From the NCBI GenBank assembly GCA_028292185.1, contig JAQGMT010000037.1:1-24159 (forward strand): a stretch of 24,159 nucleotides of DNA, read 5' to 3'. A program made the position numbers and the translations under genes. Within the stretch, counting starts at the first letter, position 1, and the number at the start of each line of letters is the position of its first letter. Shown one piece after another: positions 14,051-22,059 of this stretch. Source of the DNA: Ramlibacter sp. GTDB taxonomy: Bacteria; Pseudomonadota; Gammaproteobacteria; Burkholderiales; Burkholderiaceae_C. The notes under the pieces are model-generated. The model saw nothing but the letters and a program-made list of their open reading frames with translations. It searched no databases and had not been told where the DNA came from.

Positions 14051-16416
14051 GCGGGTTCCTGACTCCGCTTGGCCAGCGCCCGCTCGACGGCGGCGCGCAC
14101 GCGCGGCGGCGTCATCGGTGTTTCGTTGATCTCGGCGCCCATCGAAAGCAGCGCGTCGCGAATGGCGTTGGCGATGGCTGCCGGCGGGGAGATCGCGCCG
14201 CCTTCGCCCATGCCCTTCATCCCATATTCAGTGTGCGGGGTGGGCGTGCACATGTGGCCGATCTTGATGGCCGGGACCTCCGGCGCGCCGGGCAACAGGT
14301 AATCGGCCAAGGTGGTGGCCAGCGGCTGGCCATGCTCGTCGTACGGAATCTCCTCGTACAACGCCGTGCCGATGCCCTGGGCGATGCCGCCCACGATCTG
14401 GCCGTCCACCACCAGCGGATTGACCACCGTCCCGCAGTCCTCGACCACCGCATAGTCCAGGATCTCCACATGGCCGGTGTCCGGATCGACCGCTACCACG
14501 GCGGCTTGCGTCGCATAGGTGAACAGGCCCGTATCCACCGCCGGCTCGTAGGTCGCCGTGACATCGAGCAGCGGGTCGATTCCCGGCGGCAGCATTTCCT
14601 GCCGCAGGTGGGCGATGCGGCCGATTTCCTCGAAAACCATGGTCGCGCCGCCGGGACCGTGCACTTCGCCGCTTTCGAAGCTGACCTGCTCCGGCTGGCA
14701 CTTCATTTGGTGGGCGGCGATGGCCGCCATCTTGGTGCGCAGCAGCCGGCACGCCTTGGCAACGGCGCCGCCGGACATCACCATGCTGCGGGAGGCAAAA
14801 GTGCCCATGCCGAACGCGGAAACCTGGGTGTCGCCGTGGCGCACCGACACCTGCATCGGGTCGATGCCAAGTTCCTCGCAGGCGATCTGCGACAAGGTCG
14901 TTTCCAGTCCCTGCCCGTGCGAGACGATGCCCACCATCAGCATCAGCGAGCCGTCCGTCATCATCCGCGCCGTGGCGGTCTCGTAGCCCGGGATCACGGG
15001 CGAGCCGCGCGAGACCCACTCGCCACAGCCGTGCGCCGTCTGCTCGGTGAACGACGCGAACCCCACCCCGATCAGGCGTCCGTCCGCGCGGGGCTGCTTC
15101 TGCAGCGCACGCACGCCGTCGAACTCGATCAGCTTGGCCGCGCGCCGCACCGACTCCGCGTAGTCGCCGGTGTCGAACAGCAGCCGCGTCACATTGCGGT
15201 AGGGCATGGCCTCGGGCGGCACCATGTTCTCGATCCGCACGTCCTTCGGCTCGCGGCCCACCGCATGCGCCACCTCGTCGATGGTGCGCTCGATGGTGAA
15301 GCAGGCGGCGGGGCGCGCCACTCCGCGGTAGGCGCCGATCGGCGACTTGTTGGTGGCGACCGTCCAGCTGCGGGAACGGTAATTGGGGATGGTGTAGGGG
15401 CCCGGGATATTGCGCGCCGCCATGCCGGTTTCGTTGGTCGGGCCGTTCGGCCAGTGCGAGTAGGCGCCGGCGTCGACGTAGATCTCCACGTCCAGGCCGA
15501 GGATCTTGCCGCGCGCGTCGGCATAGGCCGTCACCTTGTGGTGGTGCTCGCGCGCATGGATCGCGCTGAGCAGGTGCTCGCGCTTGTCGTCGATCCAGCG
15601 AACCGGGCGCTTGAGCTTCATGGCCAGCGCGGCCACCATCACTTCTTCCGGGTACAGCACGCGCTTGGCCCCGAACCCGCCGCCCATGTCGGGCACGACA
15701 AGGCGAAGCTGCCGTTCCGGGATGCCCAGCACCTGTGACAGGCCTACGCGCGTCTGGTGCGGCGACTGGCTGCCGAGGTACAGCACCAGTTCTTCCAGGC
15801 GGTCATCCCAGGCGGCCAGGATGCCGCGGCCCTCCAGGGGCACCGCGCTCTGGCGGTTCATGCGGTACTCGCGGGTGACCGTCACCGCCGCATCGCGGCG
15901 CGCCGACTCCAGGTCGCCGTAGACGTTGTCTTTCTGGACGTAGACGTTGTCGCCCCATTCTTCCCGCATCAGGGGGGAGCCGGGCTTCGTCGCATCCAGC
16001 AGGTTCACCACCGCCGGCAGTTCCTCGACGTCCACGATGACCTGATCGGCGATGTCCTCCGCGATCCCGCGCGTGGCGCCGATGGCCATGGCAATCGGCT
16101 CGCCCGCGAAGCGCACCCGGTCGGTCGCCAGCGGCGGATGCTCGGAGTACTTGAATCCCTCGACCTTCGGCACGGCCACGATCGGCTTCACGTCGGGAAA
16201 GTCGGCCGCCGTGAACACCTTGCCGGCGTACTCCTCGGGAATCGAGATGTCCTTGATCACGCCGTGCGCATAGGCGCTGCGCACGAAGGCGACCTCCAAC
16301 ATGCCCGGCACGCGCATGTCGGACACGAACTGCCCCTTGCCATGCAGGTGGCGCCGGTCCTCCTTGCGCTGCAGGCTGGCGCCGACGCCCTTGCCTGCCC
16401 TTTCGGTCTTCGTCAT
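14047..16416 (-). CDS. Molybdenum hydroxylase, Mo-binding large subunit
   Basis: 789 residues, the normal size of a separate large subunit. Landmarks are KEDRRHLHGKGQFVSD near the N-terminus, GSQSPHQTR (Mo-cofactor Gln region), VVPDMGGGFGAKRV (cofactor-binding glycine loop), GAYRGVARPAA with AYRGVAR at 362-368, and GMKGMGEGGAISPP with the catalytic Glu738. Form I CO dehydrogenases have AYRCSFR at the second-last site; here Gly-Val replace Cys-Ser, so the Cu-binding Cys is absent and CO oxidation is unlikely. The protein should hydroxylate a carbon next to nitrogen, or an aldehyde or similar group, using water. No XdhC/CoxI-type maturation gene is in the window. It lies 15 bp after the Bug receptor gene. 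Confidence 0.93.
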   Translation of the reverse strand: MTKTERAGKGVGASLQRKEDRRHLHGKGQFVSDMRVPGMLEVAFVRSAYAHGVIKDISIPEEYAGKVFTAADFPDVKPIVAVPKVEGFKYSEHPPLATDRVRFAGEPIAMAIGATRGIAEDIADQVIVDVEELPAVVNLLDATKPGSPLMREEWGDNVYVQKDNVYGDLESARRDAAVTVTREYRMNRQSAVPLEGRGILAAWDDRLEELVLYLGSQSPHQTRVGLSQVLGIPERQLRLVVPDMGGGFGAKRVLYPEEVMVAALAMKLKRPVRWIDDKREHLLSAIHAREHHHKVTAYADARGKILGLDVEIYVDAGAYSHWPNGPTNETGMAARNIPGPYTIPNYRSRSWTVATNKSPIGAYRGVARPAACFTIERTIDEVAHAVGREPKDVRIENMVPPEAMPYRNVTRLLFDTGDYAESVRRAAKLIEFDGVRALQKQPRADGRLIGVGFASFTEQTAHGCGEWVSRGSPVIPGYETATARMMTDGSLMLMVGIVSHGQGLETTLSQIACEELGIDPMQVSVRHGDTQVSAFGMGTFASRSMVMSGGAVAKACRLLRTKMAAIAAHQMKCQPEQVSFESGEVHGPGGATMVFEEIGRIAHLRQEMLPPGIDPLLDVTATYEPAVDTGLFTYATQAAVVAVDPDTGHVEILDYAVVEDCGTVVNPLVVDGQIVGGIAQGIGTALYEEIPYDEHGQPLATTLADYLLPGAPEVPAIKIGHMCTPTPHTEYGMKGMGEGGAISPPAAIANAIRDALLSMGAEINETPMTPPRVRAAVERALAKRSQEPA

Positions 16417-16431
16417 GTGCTCGATTCGACT

Positions 16432-17454
16432 TTAGTTGGCCTTCAGCCCCATCTGCTTGACCAGGGCGCCATACTTTTCGACGTCCTTCTGGCGCAGCGC
16501 CTTGAACGCGGCCGGGTCGGTGTAATACGGCTCGGCACCGAGGAAGGCCATCTGGTCGCGCAATTCCTTCGACTCGACGGCGACCTTCAGGGCGGCCGAC
16601 AGCTTGTCCACGATGGCCTGCGGCATCTTCGCGGGGCCTTCGATGCCCATCCAGAAGTTCATGGAGGCCGCCGGGAAGCCGGCCTCCGCCGCCGTGGGCA
16701 CGTCGGGCAGTACCGAGGAGCGCTTGTCGGACATGACGAGCACCGGCCGCATCGTCTTGGCCCGCACGTAGCCGATCGTGGAAGGCAGGGAGTCGAACAC
16801 CATCGAGACGCGCCCGCCGATGACGTCCGGGAAGGCCGCGGCCGCGGTGCGGTACGGCACGTGTTCCATCTTGATGCCGGTGGAGTCCATCAGGATCTGG
16901 CCTGAGAGGTGACCGGTACTGCCCGGCCCCGACGAGCCGAAACTCAGCTTGTCCTTGCCCGGCCCCTTCGCGTAGGAGATCAGCTCGCCGATGGTGGTGA
17001 CCGGCAGCTCGTTGCTCACCACCAGGATGTTGGGCGTGGTGGTGAAGGTGCCGATCATTGTGAAGTCTTCGGCCGCGCGGTAAGGCAGCGCCGTGAGCAT
17101 GGCGGGCGCTACGGCAACCATCGGAGGGCTCGTCAACAGCAAGGTGTAGCCGTCGGGCGCCGCCTTGGCCACTATCGCAGCGCCGAGCGTGCCGCCGGCA
17201 CCGCCCTTGTTGTCCGAGATCACGTTCGCGTTCAGCGCCTTGCCGAGCGCCTGCGCGATCAGGCGGCCGATGGTGTCGGAGACGCCGCCGGTGCCATAGG
17301 GAATGACCAACTTGATCGGTTGCGAGGGATAGTTCCCCTGCGCGAGCACCGAACCCGACGCGACGAGCGTTGCAGCAGCCAGCGCTCCGAGCGCGACGCG
17401 CCGGCGTACGCCGCAAGAAAAAGAAGCAGTACCTGGTTCAACCTTGATCAACAT
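16432..17454 (-). CDS. Bug/TctC-family periplasmic solute receptor 4
   Basis: 340 residues from the ATG at 17454, preferred over longer in-frame starts because AGGAG (17462-17466) is 7 nt upstream and the signal peptide follows directly. The n-region is unusually long (RRR at about 17-19), the hydrophobic core ALGALAAATLVASG follows, and cleavage is expected after VLA at about 38. The mature start QGNYPSQPIKLVIPYGTGG carries a PYGTGG variant of the ligand loop. DNKGGAGG, APDGYTLLLTSP, LPYRAAEDFTMI, VPYRTAAAA and LPDVPTAAEAGFP complete the family pattern. It precedes the Mo subunit by 15 bp, so it should bind the hydroxylase substrate or a precursor. Confidence 0.93.
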   Translation of the reverse strand: MLIKVEPGTASFSCGVRRRVALGALAAATLVASGSVLAQGNYPSQPIKLVIPYGTGGVSDTIGRLIAQALGKALNANVISDNKGGAGGTLGAAIVAKAAPDGYTLLLTSPPMVAVAPAMLTALPYRAAEDFTMIGTFTTTPNILVVSNELPVTTIGELISYAKGPGKDKLSFGSSGPGSTGHLSGQILMDSTGIKMEHVPYRTAAAAFPDVIGGRVSMVFDSLPSTIGYVRAKTMRPVLVMSDKRSSVLPDVPTAAEAGFPAASMNFWMGIEGPAKMPQAIVDKLSAALKVAVESKELRDQMAFLGAEPYYTDPAAFKALRQKDVEKYGALVKQMGLKAN

Positions 17455-17461
17455 CGTCTTT

Positions 17462-17466
17462 CTCCT
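17462..17466 (-). promoter_or_regulatory. Ribosome binding site fixing the start of Bug receptor 4
   Basis: AGGAG on the minus strand stands 7 nt before the ATG at 17454. It excludes the longer in-frame extension to 17589, which would place a non-signal-like leader before the signal peptide. Confidence 0.75.
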
Positions 17467-17494
17467 GAAATCGGCCAATGACTGGCCTGCTGGT

Positions 17495-17601
17495 TCACTG
17501 GGGCCCGTTCCGCACCGCCGCAATCGCGACGAGTTCGACCAGGCAGCGGGGATCGTTGAGTTCCACCTTGCCGCAGCAGCGCTCGGCATCTCGCCGTTTA
17601 C
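17495..17601 (-). pseudogene. Probable tail of a RidA (YjgF)-family protein
   Basis: Between the acyl-CoA ligase 2 stop and Bug receptor 4, the minus strand reads an open stretch ending KVELNDPRCLVELVAIAAV, a few residues and TGA at 17497-17495. The pattern D-P-x-x-L-V-E-x-x-A-I-A is the usual last strand of RidA/YjgF enamine deaminase-like proteins. About 35 codons are open and only about 20 are recognisable, against about 130 in a complete protein, so this would be a 3' remnant left by a deletion. No start codon with a ribosome binding site precedes it. The call is tentative because the match is short. Confidence 0.4.
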
Positions 17602-19158
17602 TCACGCCTGGGGCGCTTCGGAAGCGGTGGCCTGATGGCGAACCCGCGACGCCAGCTGTTCACGCGCGAGGTTGCGGTCTATCTTGCCGGCGCCGTTCAG
17701 CGGCAACTCGGCCTCGGAAATGATTTCGACGTAGCGGGGGTGCGCGTACTTGGGCCCATTCTGCAGGCAGTACTCCCTGATCTCACCAGCGGTCGCATTT
17801 TCGCCGTGCTTCAGCACCACGAAGGCGGCGGGCACATAGCCCTTGACTGCATGCGGGACGGGCGCCACGACGGCATTTGCCACCGCCGGATGGCGAAACA
17901 GCAGGTCTTCGACTTCCTTGGGGTAGATGTTCTCGCCGCCGCAAGAGAACATGTCGTCGATCCGCGTCTTGAAGTAATAGAAGCCTTGGGCATCGCGGCG
18001 AAAGATGTCGCCCGTGCGCAGCCAGCCATCCACCAGCTTGGCTCGTGTGATGTCCGGCCGCTTGTGGTAGCCGACGCAGTTGTAGGGCGACTTGAGCCAC
18101 AACTCGCCTTCGTCCTGGCGGTCACTGCCGTCGCTGTCCACCAGCCGAACTTCATATTCGGGTGCCTGTACCCCCGGTGAGCCACGGGGAACCGGCCTGC
18201 CATCCAGTGGCGTGCGGAATGGGCTGCCGCCCTCCGTCAGCCCGTAACTCTCGCCCACTTTCACGCCGGGGATTGCCCGCTCGACTTCATCCATGAGCTC
18301 ATGCGTCACCACCGCCGAACCGATCGTGAGCCCCTTCAGCGCTGAGAGGTCGAGCGCGTTCAAGGCCTCGCGGTGCTGCAGGAACATCGTGAAAATCGCC
18401 GCGACGCCGCGTGAATAGGTGCATCGGTACCGTGCCAGCGCGTCCAGGTAAGCGCGCGGCTCGTAGCCAGGCATCAGCACGAACGATCCGCCGGCGAACA
18501 GCACCGGCTTGACGGTGCCGCGCATGGCGTTCTTGTGGAAAAGAGGCAGGGCAATCAGGCCGCGCTCCTCGGGGGACGTAGGCCAGTAGCGCTGGTTGTA
18601 TTCGACATACCAGAGCATTCCGGCATGCGTCATCATGGCGCCCTTGGGCAGACCGGTCGATCCGGAGGTGTAGGGTTGAAATGCCTGGGCATCGGCCGCG
18701 AGTGGCGGAGGCTCCAGAAGCCGCGGACTCGCGTCTCGCAGTTTCTCGTAAGACGCATCCACACAAATCCGCTCGGGAACCGAGGCGCACACCGCGAGCG
18801 CGTCCGGATGGGCCTCCGGCTCCACGAACACGGCATGGCACTCGGCGTCCTCCAGGATGAACTTGAGGGTGTCGCGTGCCAGGCGTGTGTTGATGGCCAC
18901 CGGAATCGCACCCGCGCGCATGGCTCCGAAGAAGACCTCGAGGAACTCGACCCGGTTGCCCATGATCATCCCCACCCGCTGTCCGGCCTCGATCCCGCGC
19001 GACTGCAGCAAGCCGGCGATGCGGTCGGCACGCTCGTCCAGTTCGGAATAGGTGACCTGGCGCTCGACGCCGCCATAGAGGTCGATGACCGCCACCTTGT
19101 CCGGAAAGCGGGCGACGGAGGCGGCAAAGAAGTAGCCGAGGTTGGTGTTGCGATTCAT
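17602..19158 (-). CDS. AMP-binding acyl-CoA ligase 2
   Basis: 518 residues from the ATG at 19158, which has CAGGA (19166-19170) 7 nt upstream; an ATG at 19173 lacks such a box. ANL motifs in order are YTSGSTGLPKGA at 163-174, SYGLTEGG at 304-311, RTGD at 381-384, CGGENIYPKEVED at 406-418 and LPLNGAGKIDR at 485-495 with catalytic Lys492. It should form acyl-adenylates and then CoA thioesters. It differs clearly from ligase 1 in its core motifs and is not a recent duplicate. It follows the PaaI-like thioesterase gene by 45 bp, a pairing often seen where a side-product CoA ester must be hydrolysed. Confidence 0.9.
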   Translation of the reverse strand: MNRNTNLGYFFAASVARFPDKVAVIDLYGGVERQVTYSELDERADRIAGLLQSRGIEAGQRVGMIMGNRVEFLEVFFGAMRAGAIPVAINTRLARDTLKFILEDAECHAVFVEPEAHPDALAVCASVPERICVDASYEKLRDASPRLLEPPPLAADAQAFQPYTSGSTGLPKGAMMTHAGMLWYVEYNQRYWPTSPEERGLIALPLFHKNAMRGTVKPVLFAGGSFVLMPGYEPRAYLDALARYRCTYSRGVAAIFTMFLQHREALNALDLSALKGLTIGSAVVTHELMDEVERAIPGVKVGESYGLTEGGSPFRTPLDGRPVPRGSPGVQAPEYEVRLVDSDGSDRQDEGELWLKSPYNCVGYHKRPDITRAKLVDGWLRTGDIFRRDAQGFYYFKTRIDDMFSCGGENIYPKEVEDLLFRHPAVANAVVAPVPHAVKGYVPAAFVVLKHGENATAGEIREYCLQNGPKYAHPRYVEIISEAELPLNGAGKIDRNLAREQLASRVRHQATASEAPQA

Positions 19159-19165
19159 TCGGTAA

Positions 19166-19170
19166 TCCTG
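19166..19170 (-). promoter_or_regulatory. Ribosome binding site fixing the start of acyl-CoA ligase 2
   Basis: CAGGA on the minus strand lies 7 nt before ATG 19158. The upstream in-frame ATG at 19173 is preceded by an AT-rich stretch without purine box. Confidence 0.55.
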
Positions 19171-19203
19171 CATAGCTAATACAAGTGAGGCAAAAAGGCG
19201 AGG

Positions 19204-19611
19204 CTAATCGCGGGTCCCGGTGTAGAAGGTTCCCCGACCGCTTGCCCTGAGCTTGCCGTCCAGGCCGAGGACTTGTGCGTCGCAGACGGACAACTGCCGG
19301 CCGAACTTGATGACGGTGCCACGGGCGATCAGATCGCCCGGCATCGCGGGGCGGTGATAGTCCACCCGCATGTCCACTGTCGGCACCGGACGGCCGGTGC
19401 GGGAAACCAGCGCCCAATGCGCCGCCACGTCGACGAGCGCCGCGAGAACGCCGCCGTGTGTGTGCTGGTGGTCAGGGTTGGCGACCCACTCCTCGCGCCA
19501 TTGGGCCCTGATCTCGACCGTGTCTTCGGCGAACGCGGTGGCAGTGAGCCGCAGCCATTGGTGGTAGGGCCCGCGGGCCAGCGCCTGCTGCAGTTCTGCA
19601 AGTGTCATCAT
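19204..19611 (-). CDS. PaaI-type hot-dog acyl-CoA thioesterase
   Basis: 135 residues with a single hot-dog domain. HTHGGVLAALVDVAAHWAL at 50-68 carries the family's HGG motif and Asp61 in the position of the catalytic acidic residue. VDMRVDYHRPAMPGDLIARG follows and the protein ends SGRGTFYTGTRD, the usual PaaI-like closing strand. It would hydrolyse aromatic or short branched acyl-CoA esters, freeing CoA from dead-end intermediates. Its ATG overlaps the TGA of the dehydrogenase gene, so the two are coupled. A second ATG three bases downstream is equally possible. Confidence 0.88.
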   Translation of the reverse strand: MMTLAELQQALARGPYHQWLRLTATAFAEDTVEIRAQWREEWVANPDHQHTHGGVLAALVDVAAHWALVSRTGRPVPTVDMRVDYHRPAMPGDLIARGTVIKFGRQLSVCDAQVLGLDGKLRASGRGTFYTGTRD

Positions 19612-20612
19612 GGAACGATCACGATCTTGCCGACCGCTTCACGGCTTTCGATGAGGCGCAGCCCGGCGACGGCTTCCTCCAGCGGAAGCACCTTGTCGAT
19701 CAGCGGCTTGATCTCGCCCCTGGAGATCATTCCCATCAGTGCGCGCAGGTTTTCGTCGGAATAGCTATTGGATCCGATGACCTGAAGTTCGAAGCTCCAG
19801 ATGTAGCGCAAGTCTTCCTTGGGATCGTAGCCCGCGGTCGCCCCACAAGTGAGGATCTTGCCGCCGCGTTTGACACATTTCAGCGAAGGCACCCAGGTTT
19901 CGCCGCCGGTGAAGTTGACCACGACATCGACGCCTCCTTCATAGCTGCGGCGTTGCGGTTTGCCAAATTTTTGGATGACCCACTTGGACCAGTCCTGCTC
20001 GCGATAGTTGACCACGTGGTCCGCCCCGATGGCTTTCAGCCGTTCCAGCTTGTCGTTGCTGGAAGCGCAGGCGATCACTTCGCAACCCAACTGCTTGGCC
20101 AGCAGGATGCTGGCGGTGCCCACACCCCCCGACGCGCCAAGCACCAGCACCTTGTCGCCGGCCTTGATCGTCCCATGCGTGACGAGCATGCGGTGCGCAG
20201 TGCCGTAGGCGACGGGCAGTGCGGCCGCGTCTTCGAACCGCACGTTGTCCGGAATGCGGACCAGCTGCTCCGCGGCGACCATGCAGTACTCCGCCATGCC
20301 GCCGTCGAGCATCTCTCCCATCAGCCCGAGTTCCCGGTTCAGCGGATTCACCAGCACGCGGTCGCCGGCCTTCCACTGAGTCACGTCCGGGCCCACATGG
20401 TCGATCTCGCCCGCCATATCGAGGCCCAGCACGATCGGAAGCGGCACCTTGATGCCCGGCATTCCCTTGATCGTGAACACATCGTGGTGGTTGAACGACG
20501 AGGCCCGCACCCGGATCACCACATGGCCGTCCTTCGCGCGTGGCGCAGGATGGTCGTTGACCACCTGCAGATTCTCGAAGCCACCGTGTTGCTTTAGAAG
20601 TAGTGCTTTCAT
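19608..20612 (-). CDS. Zinc-free medium-chain dehydrogenase/quinone oxidoreductase-like protein
   Basis: 334 residues starting MKALLLKQHGGFENLQVV, the standard opening of the quinone oxidoreductase-like MDR branch; an upstream in-frame extension is rejected because it overlaps a gene relic and has no family similarity. The catalytic domain has SSFNHHDVFTIKG at 38-50 (N-H-x-D in place of the zinc-binding Cys-x-His), GLDMAGEIDHVG, and at 90-110 PLNRELGLMGEMLDGGMAEY where zinc-dependent enzymes carry the four structural Cys. The nucleotide site is VLGASGGVGTASILLA at 157-172. It should therefore be metal-independent and NADPH-using, reducing an enone or enoyl-CoA. It precedes and overlaps the thioesterase gene. 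Confidence 0.88.
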   Translation of the reverse strand: MKALLLKQHGGFENLQVVNDHPAPRAKDGHVVIRVRASSFNHHDVFTIKGMPGIKVPLPIVLGLDMAGEIDHVGPDVTQWKAGDRVLVNPLNRELGLMGEMLDGGMAEYCMVAAEQLVRIPDNVRFEDAAALPVAYGTAHRMLVTHGTIKAGDKVLVLGASGGVGTASILLAKQLGCEVIACASSNDKLERLKAIGADHVVNYREQDWSKWVIQKFGKPQRRSYEGGVDVVVNFTGGETWVPSLKCVKRGGKILTCGATAGYDPKEDLRYIWSFELQVIGSNSYSDENLRALMGMISRGEIKPLIDKVLPLEEAVAGLRLIESREAVGKIVIVP

Positions 20613-20625
20613 CTTGGCTGAAATC

Positions 20626-20742
20626 TCATGCAAGCTTGATGCCCGCCTGTTCGACGATCGGTTTCCACATGGCGAGGTCGCGCTGGATGCGGGGGAGGTG
20701 CGGAGTCGGCTCGAGGCTGGCGACACCACCGACACCAGTGCG
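20626..20742 (-). pseudogene. Relic: C-terminal end of a Bug/TctC receptor
   Basis: The minus strand reads LPRIQRDLAMWKPIVEQA, then GIKLA and TGA at 20628-20626. This is the family's C-terminal helix and closing strand (x-I-x-x-D-x-x-x-W-x-P-I-V-x-x-x-G). About 30 residues remain of about 320. The relic is in the same frame as the M28 peptidase and begins directly behind its stop codon, and the dehydrogenase start is 13 nt after it. The signal peptide and ligand loops are gone, so it cannot act as a receptor. A former Bug gene probably stood here before the dehydrogenase and was deleted together with the sequence next to M28. Confidence 0.75.
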
Positions 20743-22059
20743 TCATGCCCGTGACCTCAGGTGGTGCAGGTCCGCCGCAGAAGCGCTGAGCCCCGACCAG
20801 ACGATAGCCCCGGCGCATGCCGCGGCGTGCTGCAGGACATCTCGGTCGACCAGCTCTCGCGTGTCGGCCCGGGACAGCAGCAGCCGCAGCGCGCTCGCGG
20901 GTTCATCGAAGCCCGCGATCAGGCGCAGGGCGGGAATACCGTGGGCGGCAAAGTTGGCGTGGTCGCTGTTCGACATCAGCGGCAGGTGGACGCCCAGGCT
21001 GGTATCGGCTTGCGCGGCTGCGGTTTGTGCGAAGGATCCGAGGTGCGGAAAGCCGGACGTCAAGGCGGTGAGACGGTTCGATCCAGCCAGCGAGTCGAGG
21101 TTGACGTTCAATACGATGCGCTCGCGCTCGCCGGCGGACAAACCACGGAGCCATTCGCGCGAGCCGTTGAGTGCCCATTCCTCCGCGCTGAAAATGCACA
21201 CGGTCAGCCCGCGCGGCAGACCCGCAACGAAGGGGGCAATGTTCCGCGCCAAGGCCAGCGCCGCGGCCACACCGGTTCCGTTGTCGATCGCGCTTTCCGC
21301 CAGGGGGTGCCCATCGATGTGGGCCGAGAGCACCACGCGTTCCTCGCTTCCACCGGGCAGGTCCAGCACGATCACGTCGGTTCGTGCGCCAGGCAGGTCC
21401 TCCCCGTCGATCTCAATGCGTACACGCGCATCCACGCCGCGCAGCACCTGGGCCGCTTCGGCAGAAATGCTCATTGCCGGAATGCCGGGTCCGCCGCCGC
21501 GTCCCGATGAGCCGGATACCGGGCCGACTCCGGGCTCGGGCTGCGCCACCAGGAACGCCGCCGCTCCAGCCGCCTGCGCCGCGGCCAGCTTGACCCGCCG
21601 GTGCACGGTCGACGTCGCGAACGGATACTCGTGCGCCACCATGACCGCGCGACCGCGCACGCGATCGCCAGCCGCCTGGACCTCGTCCGGCGTGCCGCGA
21701 CCAAGGTCCAGCACCTCCAGTTCCAGGCCGGCAGTCCGGGCGGAGCCGAGCAAGGGAATCGCGTCGAGCCGCTGGCCGGTCGCAAGGTGCGTGAGACTGG
21801 CGCTGTGACAAACCCAACCGGCGTAGGGCGTCGAGTCGCGGCGAACCGTCGCTCCCTGCCCGGCCACTGAAAGACGGCCTGCGCACCAGTCCTGCGCGCG
21901 AGCTTCACTGGCACTGCCGGCGAGCCGGCCGCCGCAGTCGCACAGCTCCTGGAAATCGCGCCAGAGTTCGTCGTCTGCCCGCAGACGGCGCAAGAAATCA
22001 GGCCGTCCGACGGTAGCTTCCGCGACGCGCGTGGGGATAAACAGTGGATCGCTTGCCAT
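20743..22059 (-). CDS. M28-family metallopeptidase with PA-like insert
   Basis: 438 residues from the ATG at 22059, which overlaps the previous TAA; a longer in-frame leader has no similarity. The N-terminal portion (about 30-120) has DCGGRLAGSASE, typical of M28 enzymes acting on folded substrates, and a protease-associated-like domain follows at about 100-230. Zinc-binding residues are His247 and Asp249 (AHIDGHP), Asp259 (SAIDNGTG), Glu293/Glu294 (SAEEW, catalytic base and ligand), Asp322 (NLDSL) and His367 (SDHANF). No signal peptide is present, so it is cytoplasmic, unusual for secreted aminopeptidase relatives. It may cleave an amide or peptide-like bond in the pathway substrate. Confidence 0.87.
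   Translation of the reverse strand: MASDPLFIPTRVAEATVGRPDFLRRLRADDELWRDFQELCDCGGRLAGSASEARAQDWCAGRLSVAGQGATVRRDSTPYAGWVCHSASLTHLATGQRLDAIPLLGSARTAGLELEVLDLGRGTPDEVQAAGDRVRGRAVMVAHEYPFATSTVHRRVKLAAAQAAGAAAFLVAQPEPGVGPVSGSSGRGGGPGIPAMSISAEAAQVLRGVDARVRIEIDGEDLPGARTDVIVLDLPGGSEERVVLSAHIDGHPLAESAIDNGTGVAAALALARNIAPFVAGLPRGLTVCIFSAEEWALNGSREWLRGLSAGERERIVLNVNLDSLAGSNRLTALTSGFPHLGSFAQTAAAQADTSLGVHLPLMSNSDHANFAAHGIPALRLIAGFDEPASALRLLLSRADTRELVDRDVLQHAAACAGAIVWSGLSASAADLHHLRSRA

Noticed and set aside
14041..15738. Long His/Arg-rich open frame antisense to the Mo subunit
   Set aside because: Composition is typical of a shadow frame and it lacks a plausible ribosome binding site and motifs.
14047..16416. 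Annotation as form I aerobic CO dehydrogenase (coxL)
   Set aside because: The Cu-binding Cys motif AYRCSFR is replaced by AYRGVAR, and no CoxD/E/F maturation genes are present.
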